From: Paenibacillus gorillae
GTDB lineage: Bacteria; Bacillota; Bacilli; Paenibacillales; Paenibacillaceae
DNA: 64,000 nt
Direction: 5' to 3'
NCBI RefSeq assembly: GCF_000513275.1
Contig: NZ_CBVJ010000106.1
Span: 1 to 64,000 of the forward strand
The notes beneath the pieces were generated by a model. That model was not told the origin of the DNA. It did no database searches and saw nothing but the letters and a program-made list of their open reading frames with translations. Positions 38,172-47,852 of this stretch are shown piece by piece (position 1 is the stretch's first letter; every line of letters begins with the position of its first letter). Both the position numbers and the translations under genes were made by a program.

Positions 38172-41135
38172 ATGAAGAAATGGATCGGCTATTTGGGCGT
38201 GGCATGCGCTTTAATTGCCATACTCTATATGATTTTTAGCGATGAGGATACAAGCTCCGTCCATATTAAAGCGGCAGACGGCGTACTCGATTTGCGAGAA
38301 TTGTCGGATACTCCTTTCGTATCGTTAGCCGGCGATTGGAAATTTACAGGTAATTCATTTATCGCCCCTGCCAATTTGTCTGCAATTGGAGTCAATATGG
38401 CGGTTCCAGGTCCTTGGACGCCAAAGACACAATGGGGCTCCTATCAGCTCACTGTGTATCTGCCGGACCAGTGGTCTGACATCGGTCTTCGCATAAGGAA
38501 CATTTGGTCCGCCCATACAATCTACATCGATGGGTCAATCGTTGCGGAACAAGGAAGGACTGCTGTCACTAAGCAAGCAACGACTCCGGACAACCCGTCT
38601 TATGAAGTTTATTTCAAACCCGAAGGACAGCAGATTCTAATTACCATTCACGCTTCCAACTTCTACAATGCAAGAGGCGGAATCGTCCTGCCAATCGACA
38701 TTGGCGACGCTGAGTCTATCAAGCAGGATGTGCAGCGGGATCTCTCCCTGGAATGGGCTGCAATCCTGTGCTTGCTGCTATTCGGCATGTACCATTTAAC
38801 GATCTTTTTGCTACGGACGAAGGATGAAGCCTTCTTATACAGCGGATTATATTTTCTAATGCTGGCATTCGTTATCGCGCTTCGCGGAGAGCGGCTGCTC
38901 ATACGCGAATTCCCGTCGTTCCCTTTCGAGCTTTACTTTCGCTTGCAAGATGCCAGTACATATTTGAGTTCCATCCTGCTGCTTTTCTTTATTGTCAAAA
39001 TGATTCCTTCCGTTATGAAGCGGAGGACACTGCTGCTGCTTTTGCTTCCGCTCCTCATCTATGCAGCATTAAATGTCGTACTCCCCGCAAGAACCTTGTC
39101 GGGTATGCAGTATCCGTTTTTTTACTATACGGATGGATTATTTCTCGCCGTTATCGCTCGCATCGGTTATTTAACGGTAAAAAACCGGATCTCGATACGC
39201 AGAAACGAAGCCGTCATCCTCATTTCAATGCTGCTGTTTCTGGCTCTTTTCGCAATAAGCGGCTCGTCAGACAGTCTGTTCTTCTCCGGCCGCAACAGCT
39301 GGAACCGAATAGGCTTGATCGGAAGCGTAATGGCGATGAATGTGTTTCTAGGCATTCGTCTTATGAACCGGACGGAGGAATCGGAGCAGTTGACCGCCCG
39401 GTTGCAAAAGGCGAATGATACGAAGGACGATTTCTTAAAGGTTGCTACGCAAGATTTGCAGAAGCCTTTGCATGACGCCATCCATTTGATTAAATCGATT
39501 GCCCGGGAGCGCAATCACCATAAGCAGGGCGAGCAGCTATACTTAGCCGAGCAGCTCATTGGCAACATGGTTTATGTGCTAAGGGATTTGAATGATTTTA
39601 CCCGCATCCGCTTTGACGATTATGCGATTCAGCTCAAGTCCACCAATCTCCGGATGGTGATGCAGCATGTTCTTCAACTGATGCAGCTTACCTTCGCGAA
39701 GAAAAAAATTCATATCGACGAAAAGATATCGAAGCAGCTTTACGTATGGGCGGACGAGCAAGCTTTGGCCCAAGTACTCCTGCGTATGATGACCGAGATT
39801 GCTCACGATACCGCCGAAGACAGCCTGTCCATTGAAGCCGTGCTGACCGGAACGGACATCCTGCTTCATGTGACGACAAGCCGCAACTCTATTGCCGCAA
39901 GCAGGGACCGGCAGCTTTCTTCAGGACTAATGATGACGGCGGAGCTCGTTCAACAAATGAATGGAAGTATCCACTATAAGCGTGCGGAGAGCGGCATCAC
40001 CTTCACATTGAAGCTGGCTTTCAGCGAATTCAAGGAGCCGGATACCGTCACAGAACACGATTACAGCACACAAGCTGCTGCATCTGCAGAAGAACGTGAG
40101 CTTCAGACGCTTCTCATTGTCGATGATGATGTCATGCACGGGGAAGTGATGCGGGGCATATTGAGTGATAGCTACCAAGTACGAATTGCTTATACGGCTC
40201 AAGAAGCGCTGGACTATTACAGCAATCATCCGGATATCGCAATGATCATGATCGACGACATTATTCCAGGCAGCATGAACAGTCTCGAATTGCTTCAAAA
40301 AATCCGCAAACAATCATCTCTAATGGAGCTTCCGGTTATGATGATGATCTCATCGGAATATCCAAGACATATTGAGGCAATCTTTGCCTCAGGCGCTAAC
40401 GATTATATTATTAAGCCTTTCTCGAAAGAGACATTAATGGCGAGGTTGAACGCTGTTGAACAAACGAAGCAATCGATGCAAAAAGCGATTGAATACGAAA
40501 TGGCGTTTTTGCAAACCCAGATTAAACCGCACTTCCTATACAATGCGTTAAGCAACATCATTTCCTTCTGTTACACCGATGGGGAACGCGCCGCTTACCT
40601 GCTGACGATGCTTAGCTCCTTTCTCCGCTATATCTTTGATACGAGCCGGGACGGGCAATTCTCATCGCTGCAGAAGGAACTTGAAATCATTGAGGCTTAT
40701 GTAGAGGTGGAGAAAGCCAGATTTGGGGAGCGGCTGACGTTCGCCTATGACATCGATCCGCTTATCGATACCGGGAACATTTTGATTCCAAGCCTGCTCT
40801 TGCAGCCTTTAGTCGAGAACGCCATTCGCCACGGCTTGTTTGATAAAGAAGGCCCAGGGCATGTTCAGGTATCAATCAGCATCCACGATTTTCTCTTACA
40901 CATGCGGGTGGCTGATGACGGTATAGGCATGACTGCGGAGCGCCGCGCTCAATTGTTGGAGGGGGAAACTGCCAACGTCGGCATTGGATTTACGAATGTG
41001 CGCAGGCGTGTGGCCGATCTTACCCAAGGCAGTCTGGAAATCGACTCCTTGCCGGGCAAGGGAACGACCGTTCAAATTACGATACCGATTAAGGAGGGAC
41101 TAGACGATGTGGAAAGTCATTCTCGTAGAGGATGA
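38172..41135 (+). CDS. 7TM-DISM sensor with degenerate HisKA, receiver and LytS-type kinase
   Basis: A 987-residue membrane protein. Order: signal-anchor (5-22), extracellular jelly-roll DISM domain (about 40-180), seven-span region (about 193-396), coiled coil, HisKA-like/HATPase-like region (about 415-615), receiver (645-762; pocket Asp651/652, phospho-acceptor Asp695, Lys748) and a LytS-type kinase (775-975; His787 in QIKPHFLYN, N-box QPLVENAIRHG, G-box DDGIGM). In the first kinase-like unit the H-box reads ATQDLQKPL, with Gln427 where the phosphorylated His should be, so it cannot autophosphorylate normally. Output is presumably through His787 to the response regulator whose gene overlaps the last 29 nt. 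Confidence 0.87.
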   Translation: MKKWIGYLGVACALIAILYMIFSDEDTSSVHIKAADGVLDLRELSDTPFVSLAGDWKFTGNSFIAPANLSAIGVNMAVPGPWTPKTQWGSYQLTVYLPDQWSDIGLRIRNIWSAHTIYIDGSIVAEQGRTAVTKQATTPDNPSYEVYFKPEGQQILITIHASNFYNARGGIVLPIDIGDAESIKQDVQRDLSLEWAAILCLLLFGMYHLTIFLLRTKDEAFLYSGLYFLMLAFVIALRGERLLIREFPSFPFELYFRLQDASTYLSSILLLFFIVKMIPSVMKRRTLLLLLLPLLIYAALNVVLPARTLSGMQYPFFYYTDGLFLAVIARIGYLTVKNRISIRRNEAVILISMLLFLALFAISGSSDSLFFSGRNSWNRIGLIGSVMAMNVFLGIRLMNRTEESEQLTARLQKANDTKDDFLKVATQDLQKPLHDAIHLIKSIARERNHHKQGEQLYLAEQLIGNMVYVLRDLNDFTRIRFDDYAIQLKSTNLRMVMQHVLQLMQLTFAKKKIHIDEKISKQLYVWADEQALAQVLLRMMTEIAHDTAEDSLSIEAVLTGTDILLHVTTSRNSIAASRDRQLSSGLMMTAELVQQMNGSIHYKRAESGITFTLKLAFSEFKEPDTVTEHDYSTQAAASAEERELQTLLIVDDDVMHGEVMRGILSDSYQVRIAYTAQEALDYYSNHPDIAMIMIDDIIPGSMNSLELLQKIRKQSSLMELPVMMMISSEYPRHIEAIFASGANDYIIKPFSKETLMARLNAVEQTKQSMQKAIEYEMAFLQTQIKPHFLYNALSNIISFCYTDGERAAYLLTMLSSFLRYIFDTSRDGQFSSLQKELEIIEAYVEVEKARFGERLTFAYDIDPLIDTGNILIPSLLLQPLVENAIRHGLFDKEGPGHVQVSISIHDFLLHMRVADDGIGMTAERRAQLLEGETANVGIGFTNVRRRVADLTQGSLEIDSLPGKGTTVQITIPIKEGLDDVESHSRRG

Positions 41136-41874
41136 GAAACCGATACTGGGACTGCACGCCAGATTGCTTGAAACCTATGGTCCCTTCGAAATTGTGGGCC
41201 GTTTCGAATCACCGTTCGAGGCGCTGCAGGAAATACCTAAGCTGAATGTGGACGCGCTGCTCCTTGACATTGAAATGCCAAGGATGACAGGGCTTCAGCT
41301 TGCCCAAAGCTTAGTGGAGAACGGTATTGACGTGCCTGTGATATTCACAACTGCACACCAGCAATATGCGGTACAGGCTTTTCGCGTACAAGCGCTCGAT
41401 TACCTCTTGAAGCCGATGACTCCAAATACGGTGAAGCAATTGGATGAGCGACTCCAGAAATATTACGGCAAAAAAGAGAAGCCCGCTCTTAAGAAAGAGC
41501 TCGACGTTCAATTGTACGGTGAAGCATACGTTAAAAAAAGCGAGCAGCTTGTGAAATGGCCTACTCGCATAACGGAAGAGCTATTCTACTATTTTCTGCT
41601 GCATGAAAATAAGCTGTGCTTAAAGTGGCGAATCATCGATGATCTATGGCCGAATATCGAGGAAAACCGCGCTCTCCCTAACCTGTACAACACGATTTAC
41701 CGCATGCGGCAATTATTCATGGAGCTGGATGTGCCCATCGTCATTGATCGTATAAACGACGGGTATGTTATGAATGCCAATAACAGCGTCATCCTGGAGC
41801 CGAAGGAGCGTTCGGATGCACATCTGCTGGAATCCAAGGGGTATTTATGGGCGTACCGATTGGAGACGAACTGA
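41107..41874 (+). CDS. Response regulator with SARP-like C-terminal domain
   Basis: A 255-residue regulator. The receiver (1-120) has Asp54 in LLLDIEMP as phospho-acceptor and LDYLLKPM with the conserved Lys. The C-terminal part (about 150-245) has KWPTRITEELFYYFLLHENK and NLYNTIYRMRQLF, the winged-helix pattern of OmpR/SARP-type regulators found in Paenibacillus. It overlaps the sensor gene by 29 nt and is surely its partner. Targets are unknown; the cell-surface gene upstream and the LysM hydrolase downstream are candidates by position. Confidence 0.85.
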   Translation: MWKVILVEDEKPILGLHARLLETYGPFEIVGRFESPFEALQEIPKLNVDALLLDIEMPRMTGLQLAQSLVENGIDVPVIFTTAHQQYAVQAFRVQALDYLLKPMTPNTVKQLDERLQKYYGKKEKPALKKELDVQLYGEAYVKKSEQLVKWPTRITEELFYYFLLHENKLCLKWRIIDDLWPNIEENRALPNLYNTIYRMRQLFMELDVPIVIDRINDGYVMNANNSVILEPKERSDAHLLESKGYLWAYRLETN

Positions 41875-41965
41875 GAGGTTCTTAACGAATATCCGCATTT
41901 TGGTTAAATTATCTGCACCTGCCGAATAGAGTAGTAGTAGATTGACAAGTTGGGGGGATCGGCAG

Positions 41966-43243
41966 GTGCAAATACATACCGTACGAAGAGGAGAATCTGT
42001 CTGGCAGCTCGCCAGACAATACGGGGTGAGCGTGGAAGCTCTAGCCGGGGTGAACGGATTGGAAGATCCGAACAGACTCGTCATCGGCCAGGCGCTCATC
42101 ATTCCGACAAGCGCCGGCAGCCATACGGTATTGCCCGGCGAAACGCTATGGTCCATCTCTCAGCGATATGGAGCAACGCTGCAGGAGCTTGCTATCGTTA
42201 ATAGTTTAAGCAATCCCGCCCTCATCTATCCTGGCCAAATCATCCGTATTCCCCAACCAGTCAAGCCGGTCATTGAGGTCAACGCCTACACGGAGAAATT
42301 CGATGAACAGGGCGTCGCAATAACAAATGAAATTGCTCCCTATCTCACCTACATAAGCCCCTTCAACTATCGCGTTCAGCCTGACGGATCCTTGAGCGCA
42401 TTGGACGATACTGCCGTTATACAAGCCGCATACGGGAAAAAAGCAGCACCGATGATGGTCATTACCAACTTCGAAGAAGACAATTTCAGTACCGCCATCG
42501 CCCACGCCGTACTTACGGATCAGGCGGTTCAAAACCAGCTTGTAGCCAATATTATAGGTACGATGCGATATAAGGGCTATATGGCACTCCATGTCGATTT
42601 CGAATATGTTGCGCCAGCGGAGCGCGAGCTGTACAACCGATTTTTGCAGCGGCTCGTTAATACACTGCACCCGTATGGTTATCTCGTCTCTACTGCACTT
42701 GCTCCCAAGCTGACAGCCGATCAGCAAGGAACACTATACGAAGCGCATGATTACGCTGCGCATGGCCGCATCGTCGACTTCGTCATTCTGATGACTTATG
42801 AATGGGGCTGGTCCGGCGGAGCGCCGCTCGCGGTTGCCCCGCTGAACGAGGTCGTCAAAGTGCTGCAATATGCGTTATCCGTCATTCCAGCGGACAAAAT
42901 CGTCATGGGCATGCCGCTTTATGGCTATGACTGGACTTTGCCCTATGCCCAAGGCAACAAGTGGGCGCCTTCCATCAGTCCGCAGGAAGCGGTCGCACGA
43001 GCTGCGAAATATGGCGCAGAAATACATTACGATCCCGAATCGCAATCGCCTTACTATCACTACTATGATGAGCAAGGCCATGAGCATGTGGTCTGGTATG
43101 AGGATGCCCGCAGCGTGCAAGCCAAACTCAACATTGTGAAGCTGTTCAACCTCCGGGGTGTCAGCTACTGGGTGCTCGGAGTCCCCTTCCCGCAAAACTG
43201 GTACGTGCTTAAGGAGAACTTCCGGATCAAGAAACTGCTGTAG
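41966..43243 (+). CDS. LysM-GH18 glycosidase (SleL/YaaH-like)
   Basis: A 425-residue protein if translated from the GTG at 41966, which GGGGGGATC precedes by about 8 nt. Two LysM domains (about 1-46 and 51-96; HTVRRGESVWQLA and HTVLPGETLWSIS) bind peptidoglycan. The GH18 barrel follows, with the catalytic acid Glu213 in ALHVDFEYV. There is no signal peptide, as in spore-coat cortex-lytic enzymes SleL/YaaH/YdhD, which act as N-acetylglucosaminidases on germinated-spore cortex. A spore role is inferred from this layout. Confidence 0.88.
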   Translation: MQIHTVRRGESVWQLARQYGVSVEALAGVNGLEDPNRLVIGQALIIPTSAGSHTVLPGETLWSISQRYGATLQELAIVNSLSNPALIYPGQIIRIPQPVKPVIEVNAYTEKFDEQGVAITNEIAPYLTYISPFNYRVQPDGSLSALDDTAVIQAAYGKKAAPMMVITNFEEDNFSTAIAHAVLTDQAVQNQLVANIIGTMRYKGYMALHVDFEYVAPAERELYNRFLQRLVNTLHPYGYLVSTALAPKLTADQQGTLYEAHDYAAHGRIVDFVILMTYEWGWSGGAPLAVAPLNEVVKVLQYALSVIPADKIVMGMPLYGYDWTLPYAQGNKWAPSISPQEAVARAAKYGAEIHYDPESQSPYYHYYDEQGHEHVVWYEDARSVQAKLNIVKLFNLRGVSYWVLGVPFPQNWYVLKENFRIKKLL

Positions 43244-43313
43244 CTGTTTCCGCAATTGCCATCCATTTCGCATCAAAATTTCTACCGTCACTCTCCGCCA
43301 GACAACACACAGA

Positions 43314-43357
43314 AACCCGGCAGCCATCATCGCATTCGATGATAACTGCCGGGTTTT
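43314..43357. terminator. Bidirectional terminator between GH18 and MFS genes
   Basis: AAACCCGGCAG (43314-43324) and CTGCCGGGTTT (43347-43357) pair fully, with an inner ATCATCG / CGATGAT stem, flanked by A- and T-rich bases. Confidence 0.85.
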
Positions 43358-43388
43358 ACTTTACTCAATAACCTAAGCTGCTTGCCTA

Positions 43389-45017
43389 TTACTCGCCTTG
43401 GCTCGCAAGCTTGCCGTTCACGAGGTTGTCGCCTTCAGTTTTACCCTCTTCAGTTGCTTTATTCGTTGTACGAAGCGGAATCTCTTTAATGAAGAATGTC
43501 AGTATAACCGCAACGACCAGAATGAGTGCACCTGTAAGGAACACGGTAGACAACGAGGAGCTCAGCGCATCGCGCAGCATTTCGATGACCTTTTGGAAAA
43601 TAGGCTGGATGTCAGCCGGCAAGCTTTCCATCGTGCTTTTCAACGCCGGTTGGTCCGTTAGCATTTGCGGGTTCGCGAACTTCGCGAATTTCTCCGCAAC
43701 AGCCGGATCAAGCTTCGACAGATCTGCTCCGTGTCCGGTTTTCGCCAGATCAGTCAAGTTATGCTTCAGGCTTGAAGCAAGTACAGTACCCATTACCGCG
43801 ATACCGATCGTACCGCCAAGGTTACGGAACAGCTGCATCGTTGCTGTAGCAGCACCCAGCTCTTTATGCGGCACTGCGTTTTGAATCGTCAGCGAGAAGA
43901 CTGGCATGCCAAGACCAAGTCCTAAGCCGAAAATAATCATCGCCAGAACGGCCATCCACACGCTGTTCATAAATACCATGATGACCATGCCCGCAAGCAT
44001 GACTGGCATACCGATCAATGCAAAACGTTTGTATTTGCCTGTTTTACTGATCAGCGAGCCGCCGATTGCACTCGTAATTACCATTCCGATCGACATTGGC
44101 ATTGTGACATAGCCAGCATGTGTTGGCGAGATGGCCAATACGCCTTGTACGAAGAACGACAAGTAGATAAGCGCGCCCATCATGCCAAAGTTCATAATAA
44201 AGCCGATTACATTAGAAAGAGTAACGGTTTTGTTTTTGAACATATAAAGCGGGAGTACCGGGTTTCTCGCCGATCTTTCGATCAGAAGGAAAATGATTAA
44301 TGAGAGAAGCGTAATACCAAACAGACCGATAATTTCTACCGAAGCCCATTCGTATTTGGAGCCTGCCCATGTGAATGCGAGCAAAAGCGGTACGATTGTC
44401 GTCGTCAGGAACAAAGATCCTAGATAATCGATGGATTCGCCTTTCTTGTGTTCTGTTTTCGGGAACAGGAACAGGATCATCGCAAAAGCGACAACGCCCA
44501 GCGGCAGGAAGATCCAGAATACCCAGTGCCAAGCGAGATGGTCGATAATGTAACCGCCAAGAGTTGGTCCAATAACGCTGGAGAAACCGAATACAGCGGT
44601 CATCAGGCCGGTCCATTTGCCGCGTTCACGCGGAGGGAACAAATCGCCTACTGCGGTAAAAGCAGTCGCCATAATAATACCGGCACCTACACCTTGAATA
44701 CCGCGGAAGGTAATGAATTGATAAACGTCAGCAGCCAAGCCGGAAGTAAATGCGCCGATAACGAACAATAATATACCGACGAGCAAGAACGGCTTCCTTC
44801 CATAAATATCGGACAGCTTACCGACCAGTACTGTAGCGATTGTGGAGGTCAGCATATAAATCGTAATTGTCCAAGTGTACAGCTCCATCCCATCCAAAAT
44901 CGCAATGATGCGAGGCATTGCCGTACTAACGATCGTCTGGTTGATAGCTGCGAAGAACATCGCGACCATAATGGCGACCATAATGGTTAACTTGCGTTTG
45001 CTTGATAAGTGCTCCAT
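43389..45017 (-). CDS. DHA2-family MFS multidrug transporter
   Basis: A 542-residue, 14-span drug:H+ antiporter of the EmrB/QacA type. Motif A is GKLSDIYGRKPFLLVG (near 62) and motif C is TAVFGFSSVIGPTLGGYI (near 139). A soluble C-terminal-side loop (about 430-475) precedes the last span. It is 21 nt after a MarR-type regulator gene, whose product probably controls it. The substrate is unknown. Confidence 0.9.
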   Translation of the reverse strand: MEHLSSKRKLTIMVAIMVAMFFAAINQTIVSTAMPRIIAILDGMELYTWTITIYMLTSTIATVLVGKLSDIYGRKPFLLVGILLFVIGAFTSGLAADVYQFITFRGIQGVGAGIIMATAFTAVGDLFPPRERGKWTGLMTAVFGFSSVIGPTLGGYIIDHLAWHWVFWIFLPLGVVAFAMILFLFPKTEHKKGESIDYLGSLFLTTTIVPLLLAFTWAGSKYEWASVEIIGLFGITLLSLIIFLLIERSARNPVLPLYMFKNKTVTLSNVIGFIMNFGMMGALIYLSFFVQGVLAISPTHAGYVTMPMSIGMVITSAIGGSLISKTGKYKRFALIGMPVMLAGMVIMVFMNSVWMAVLAMIIFGLGLGLGMPVFSLTIQNAVPHKELGAATATMQLFRNLGGTIGIAVMGTVLASSLKHNLTDLAKTGHGADLSKLDPAVAEKFAKFANPQMLTDQPALKSTMESLPADIQPIFQKVIEMLRDALSSSLSTVFLTGALILVVAVILTFFIKEIPLRTTNKATEEGKTEGDNLVNGKLASQGE

Positions 45018-45038
45018 GATTGTCTTTTCTCCTTATAA

Positions 45039-45470
45039 TTATAATTTCTCTATATTCGCAATCAGCTGCGCAAAAATGCGCTTCAAATGCTGAATGTCTT
45101 CATCAGGCAAACTGGTAAACAACGATAAAATCGTCTCGCTTTGCGAATCCAGCAGCTCTTCAATCATTAATTTGCCCTTCGGCGTAATTTCAATGTAGAC
45201 AACCCGGCGGTCATCCGTCGCCCGCTCGCGCACAACGTAATCTTCGGCGACAAGCTTGTCGGCAACCCCAGTAATGGCACCCGAAGTAATCCCCATGGAA
45301 TCCGCCAGCTCGGAGACCTTAAGTCTCCCCTCCAAATGAAGACGAAACATCATTTTAAATTGCGTGTAGGATAAATTGTGTGTCATTCGTTTGTTCCACT
45401 CTTGATTAATTGAACGAAGCACACTGCGGAACTGCCCTGAGAACGCAATCAGCTCAGCGCTTCTGTCCAT
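45039..45470 (-). CDS. MarR-family transcriptional regulator
   Basis: A 143-residue winged-helix regulator starting at the ATG at 45470 (AAAGGGGGG, 6 nt upstream). The recognition part LKVSELADSMGITSGAITG (near 55-75) and the wing RATDDRRVVYIEIT are clear. It is co-transcribed with the MFS pump and likely represses both until a ligand binds. A palindrome about 60 nt upstream is a candidate operator. Confidence 0.9.
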   Translation of the reverse strand: MDRSAELIAFSGQFRSVLRSINQEWNKRMTHNLSYTQFKMMFRLHLEGRLKVSELADSMGITSGAITGVADKLVAEDYVVRERATDDRRVVYIEITPKGKLMIEELLDSQSETILSLFTSLPDEDIQHLKRIFAQLIANIEKL

Positions 45471-45525
45471 TCCAATCCCCCCTTTCACATTTGCGGGAGC
45501 CTAATTTATCATTTACGCTCGGGCG

Positions 45526-45549
45526 AATTACTTTAGAACTAAAACAATT
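45526..45549. promoter_or_regulatory. Candidate MarR operator
   Basis: A 24-bp imperfect palindrome with a perfect core CTTTAG-AA-CTAAA and AATTA / CAATT flanks lies between the marR start and its presumed promoter. Its size and position fit a MarR-type autoregulatory operator. Confidence 0.45.
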
Positions 45550-45606
45550 AACAGCAAAGTATTTACTACTATATATCTATTTCATAAAGCAGTCAATTGA
45601 CAAAAA

Positions 45607-45663
45607 AAGCCTTCCGCAAGGCTGCAGACGGCTGTCGTCGGCATATGACCTTACAGAAGGCTT
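45607..45663 (-). terminator. Terminator of the nitroreductase gene
   Basis: AAGCCTTC and GAAGGCTT close a long stem with an inner AAGG / CCTT and a GC-rich loop. On the minus strand seven T follow. It lies about 30 nt after the nitroreductase stop. Confidence 0.75.
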
Positions 45664-45694
45664 AAATCTTGATAAAGCTCGTTATCGCGTCGTT

Positions 45695-46267
45695 TTAAGC
45701 ATCAATCCATACTGTTTTCTCGGAAGCTGGCGTTCTTTTGCCGTCTGGAGGCGTCATATCAGCATAACCAAGATAGATTAAACCAATTAGCTGCTCCTCG
45801 GCATCCAGTCCAAATGTATCCTTCATCAGCGGATGATACATTTGATCTCCGGAACGCCATACACCAGCAAGACCGTTGGCGTGAGCCGACAGCAGCAGGT
45901 TTTGAACAGCTGCATGTGAAGCGGCGATTTCCTCAGCCAGCGTGGCCCGCGGATCATCGGAAGGCGAGCATACAGCAGCGATTACAACCGGGCTGCGGTA
46001 TGCTTTCGCACGCTCCTTCTCCAAGCGTTCTTCAAGCGCTGCACCAATCCCCGTGTCCAGGGACGCAAGTGCGACACGGGCATAGCCCTCGCCCAGCTTC
46101 GATCTGCCATCGCCAGTCATAACGATGAATTTCCATGGCTGGGTATTGAAATGGCTTGGAGCCCAAGTTGCGGCTTCCAGTATTTTTTCGATCAAAGCCC
46201 GGTCAACCGGGTCCTTCTTCAGACGTCCAATCGATCTTCTGGTGCGAATTGCTTCTTCTAAATTCAC
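45695..46267 (-). CDS. Nitroreductase-family flavoprotein
   Basis: A 190-residue FMN-binding nitroreductase. The GTG at 46267 is preferred because AGGGAGAGG stands 10 nt before it and the product then begins with NLEEAIRTRRSIGR, the FMN-phosphate-binding start of the family. WAPSHFNTQPWKFIV (near 35) and the C-terminal IGLIYLGYAD are typical. Such enzymes reduce nitro or quinone compounds with NAD(P)H; the natural substrate is unknown. Confidence 0.87.
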   Translation of the reverse strand: MNLEEAIRTRRSIGRLKKDPVDRALIEKILEAATWAPSHFNTQPWKFIVMTGDGRSKLGEGYARVALASLDTGIGAALEERLEKERAKAYRSPVVIAAVCSPSDDPRATLAEEIAASHAAVQNLLLSAHANGLAGVWRSGDQMYHPLMKDTFGLDAEEQLIGLIYLGYADMTPPDGKRTPASEKTVWIDA

Positions 46268-46312
46268 GATTTCAACCTCTCCCTTATACACCTATTTCAT
46301 GCTAGTCACACA

Positions 46313-47269
46313 TTAATTAAACCAGTTAGCGTACTCCCCGTATCCTTCTTTCTCCAGGTCAGAGCGCGGAATAAAGCGCAGCGATGCGGAGTTAATGCAA
46401 TAGCGAAGCCCGTTCGGGCCCGGACCGTCGTTGAACACATGCCCAAGATGCGAATCTCCCTCAGTGCTGCGAACTTCCGTGCGAACCATGAAGTGGGTCG
46501 TGTCGGTTAATTCTTTAACGGCTGATTCCTTCAAAGGTTTCGTAAAGCTTGGCCAGCCGCAGCCGGAGTCGTATTTCTCACGGGAGCTGAATAGCGGCTC
46601 GCCAGAGACGATATCGACATAGAGTCCTTCTTCTTTATGATCCCAGAACTCGCCGGTAAAAGCGCGCTCGGTCGCATTGTTCTGCGTCACTTCATATTGC
46701 AGCGGCGTCAAGCGGCCCTTCAGTGCATCCTTATCCTTGTTGGCCGTCCAATTATGCTCAATAAAAGCGTCGCGTCCCGAGCCTTTGCGATACATTTTAT
46801 ACCGAAGCTTATTGGTATGATGGTAGCCCTGATGATAGTCCTCTGCCGGATAAAAAGGCTTCGCAGGCTCGATCTCCGTCACGATAGGACGATCGAAACG
46901 TCCGCTAGCCTGAAGCTCCGCTTTGGAAGCCTCTGCCTTCACCCGTTGCTCTTCTGTATAGTAAAAGATAGCCGGTCGGTACGATTCGCCCCGGTCATGG
47001 AATTGTCCGCCCGCATCAGTAGGATCGGTCTGGCGCCAATAAACGTTCAGCAGCTTCTCATAGGAGAATACTTGCGGATCAAACGTAATATGAACGACCT
47101 CGGCATGGCCTGTCGTCTCCGAGCAAACCTCTTCATAAGTCGGGTTTTCCTTATGGCCTCCGCTATAGCCGGATACAACAGACAAAATGCCAGGCGTCTC
47201 CTCAAACGGCTGTACCATGCACCAGAAGCAGCCTCCTGCAAACATTGCTTGTTCCACTTGCTGACTCAT
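46313..47269 (-). CDS. msrAB: Fused peptide methionine sulfoxide reductase MsrA-MsrB
   Basis: A 318-residue fusion. The MsrA part (1-160) has the catalytic Cys14 in GGCFWCM and reduces Met-S-sulfoxide. The MsrB part (about 175-315) has [18 protein letters not shown] and the catalytic Cys291 in [11 protein letters not shown], and reduces Met-R-sulfoxide. The zinc CxxC pairs of some MsrB proteins are not seen. AGGAGGG precedes the ATG. The leader contains a six-copy palindromic repeat array starting only 22 nt upstream. Confidence 0.95.
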   Translation of the reverse strand: MSQQVEQAMFAGGCFWCMVQPFEETPGILSVVSGYSGGHKENPTYEEVCSETTGHAEVVHITFDPQVFSYEKLLNVYWRQTDPTDAGGQFHDRGESYRPAIFYYTEEQRVKAEASKAELQASGRFDRPIVTEIEPAKPFYPAEDYHQGYHHTNKLRYKMYRKGSGRDAFIEHNWTANKDKDALKGRLTPLQYEVTQNNATERAFTGEFWDHKEEGLYVDIVSGEPLFSSREKYDSGCGWPSFTKPLKESAVKELTDTTHFMVRTEVRSTEGDSHLGHVFNDGPGPNGLRYCINSASLRFIPRSDLEKEGYGEYANWFN

Positions 47270-47288
47270 TTATTCGAACCCTCCTAAA

Positions 47289-47523
47289 AAGTTTTGCGAA
47301 GCAAAACTTCGCTTCGTAAGCATTTGCTTTAAAGTTTTGCGAAGCAAAACTTACTTCGTAAGCATTTGCTTTAAAGTTTTGCGAAGCAAAACTTCGCTTC
47401 GTAAGCATTTGCTTTAAAGTTTTGCGAAGCAAAACTTCGCTTCGTAAGCATTTGCTTTAAAGTTTTGCGAAGCAAAACTTACTTCGTAAGCATTTGCTTA
47501 AAGTTTTGCGAAGCAAAACTTCG
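47289..47523. repeat. Six-copy 41-43-bp palindromic tandem array
   Basis: GTTTTGCGAAGCAAAAC starts at 47291, 47334, 47376, 47419, 47462 and 47503. Each copy forms a perfect 8-bp hairpin (AGTTTTGC-GAA-GCAAAACT) followed by CTTCGTAAGCATTTGC-type bases, which vary in length by one or two bases. There is no unique spacer between copies, so it is not a CRISPR. It lies directly upstream of msrAB and could be transcribed as its leader. Confidence 0.92.
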
Positions 47524-47567
47524 CTCATGAATTTTAATTATTTTGTAAAGCACGATACACCTGTGCT

Positions 47568-47615
47568 CCGTTTTTACGGAAGCACCCTAAGCAAGCAATT
47601 ACCCCGTTTTTACGG
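47568..47615. repeat. Two copies of a CCGTTTTTACGG palindrome
   Basis: CCGTTTTTACGGAAGC occurs at 47568 and 47604, 36 bp apart. Each is a short inverted repeat (CCGT / ACGG). They lie just beyond the 42-bp array in the same gene-free region. Confidence 0.7.
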
Positions 47616-47852
47616 AAGCCAAACTTGCTTCATGAGCTCATCTTTCAAGCTCTGTTGACTCTTATTATAACGCATCTAGTCAATCCCACAAACTGCTGGG
47701 CAGACCTGGGAGCTTTTCTTTGTTACAATGTAGTGACACCCGCAACATTCGCCATCATTCGACCGTTTTATTGTATAGCTATTGGTTGAACGCAGTTCGT
47801 TCACTTCCCGTCTTCCTAATCAATTACGACACAGAAGAGGTGAACGCATAAT
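47616..47852. other. Upstream region of the coiled-coil/NAGPA operon
   Basis: I see no gene. TTGTTACAATGTAG near 47720 could be a -10 region, and AGAAGAGG at 47832-47839 is the ribosome site of the downstream gene. No convincing -35 could be assigned. Confidence 0.4.

Noticed and set aside
47202-47432. 76-codon open frame through the 42-bp repeat array
   Set aside because: Out of frame over msrAB, and repeat units of 42 and 43 bp do not keep a coding periodicity.
47289-47523. CRISPR-like array
   Set aside because: There are no unique spacers between repeats; the whole unit repeats, and no cas gene is near.
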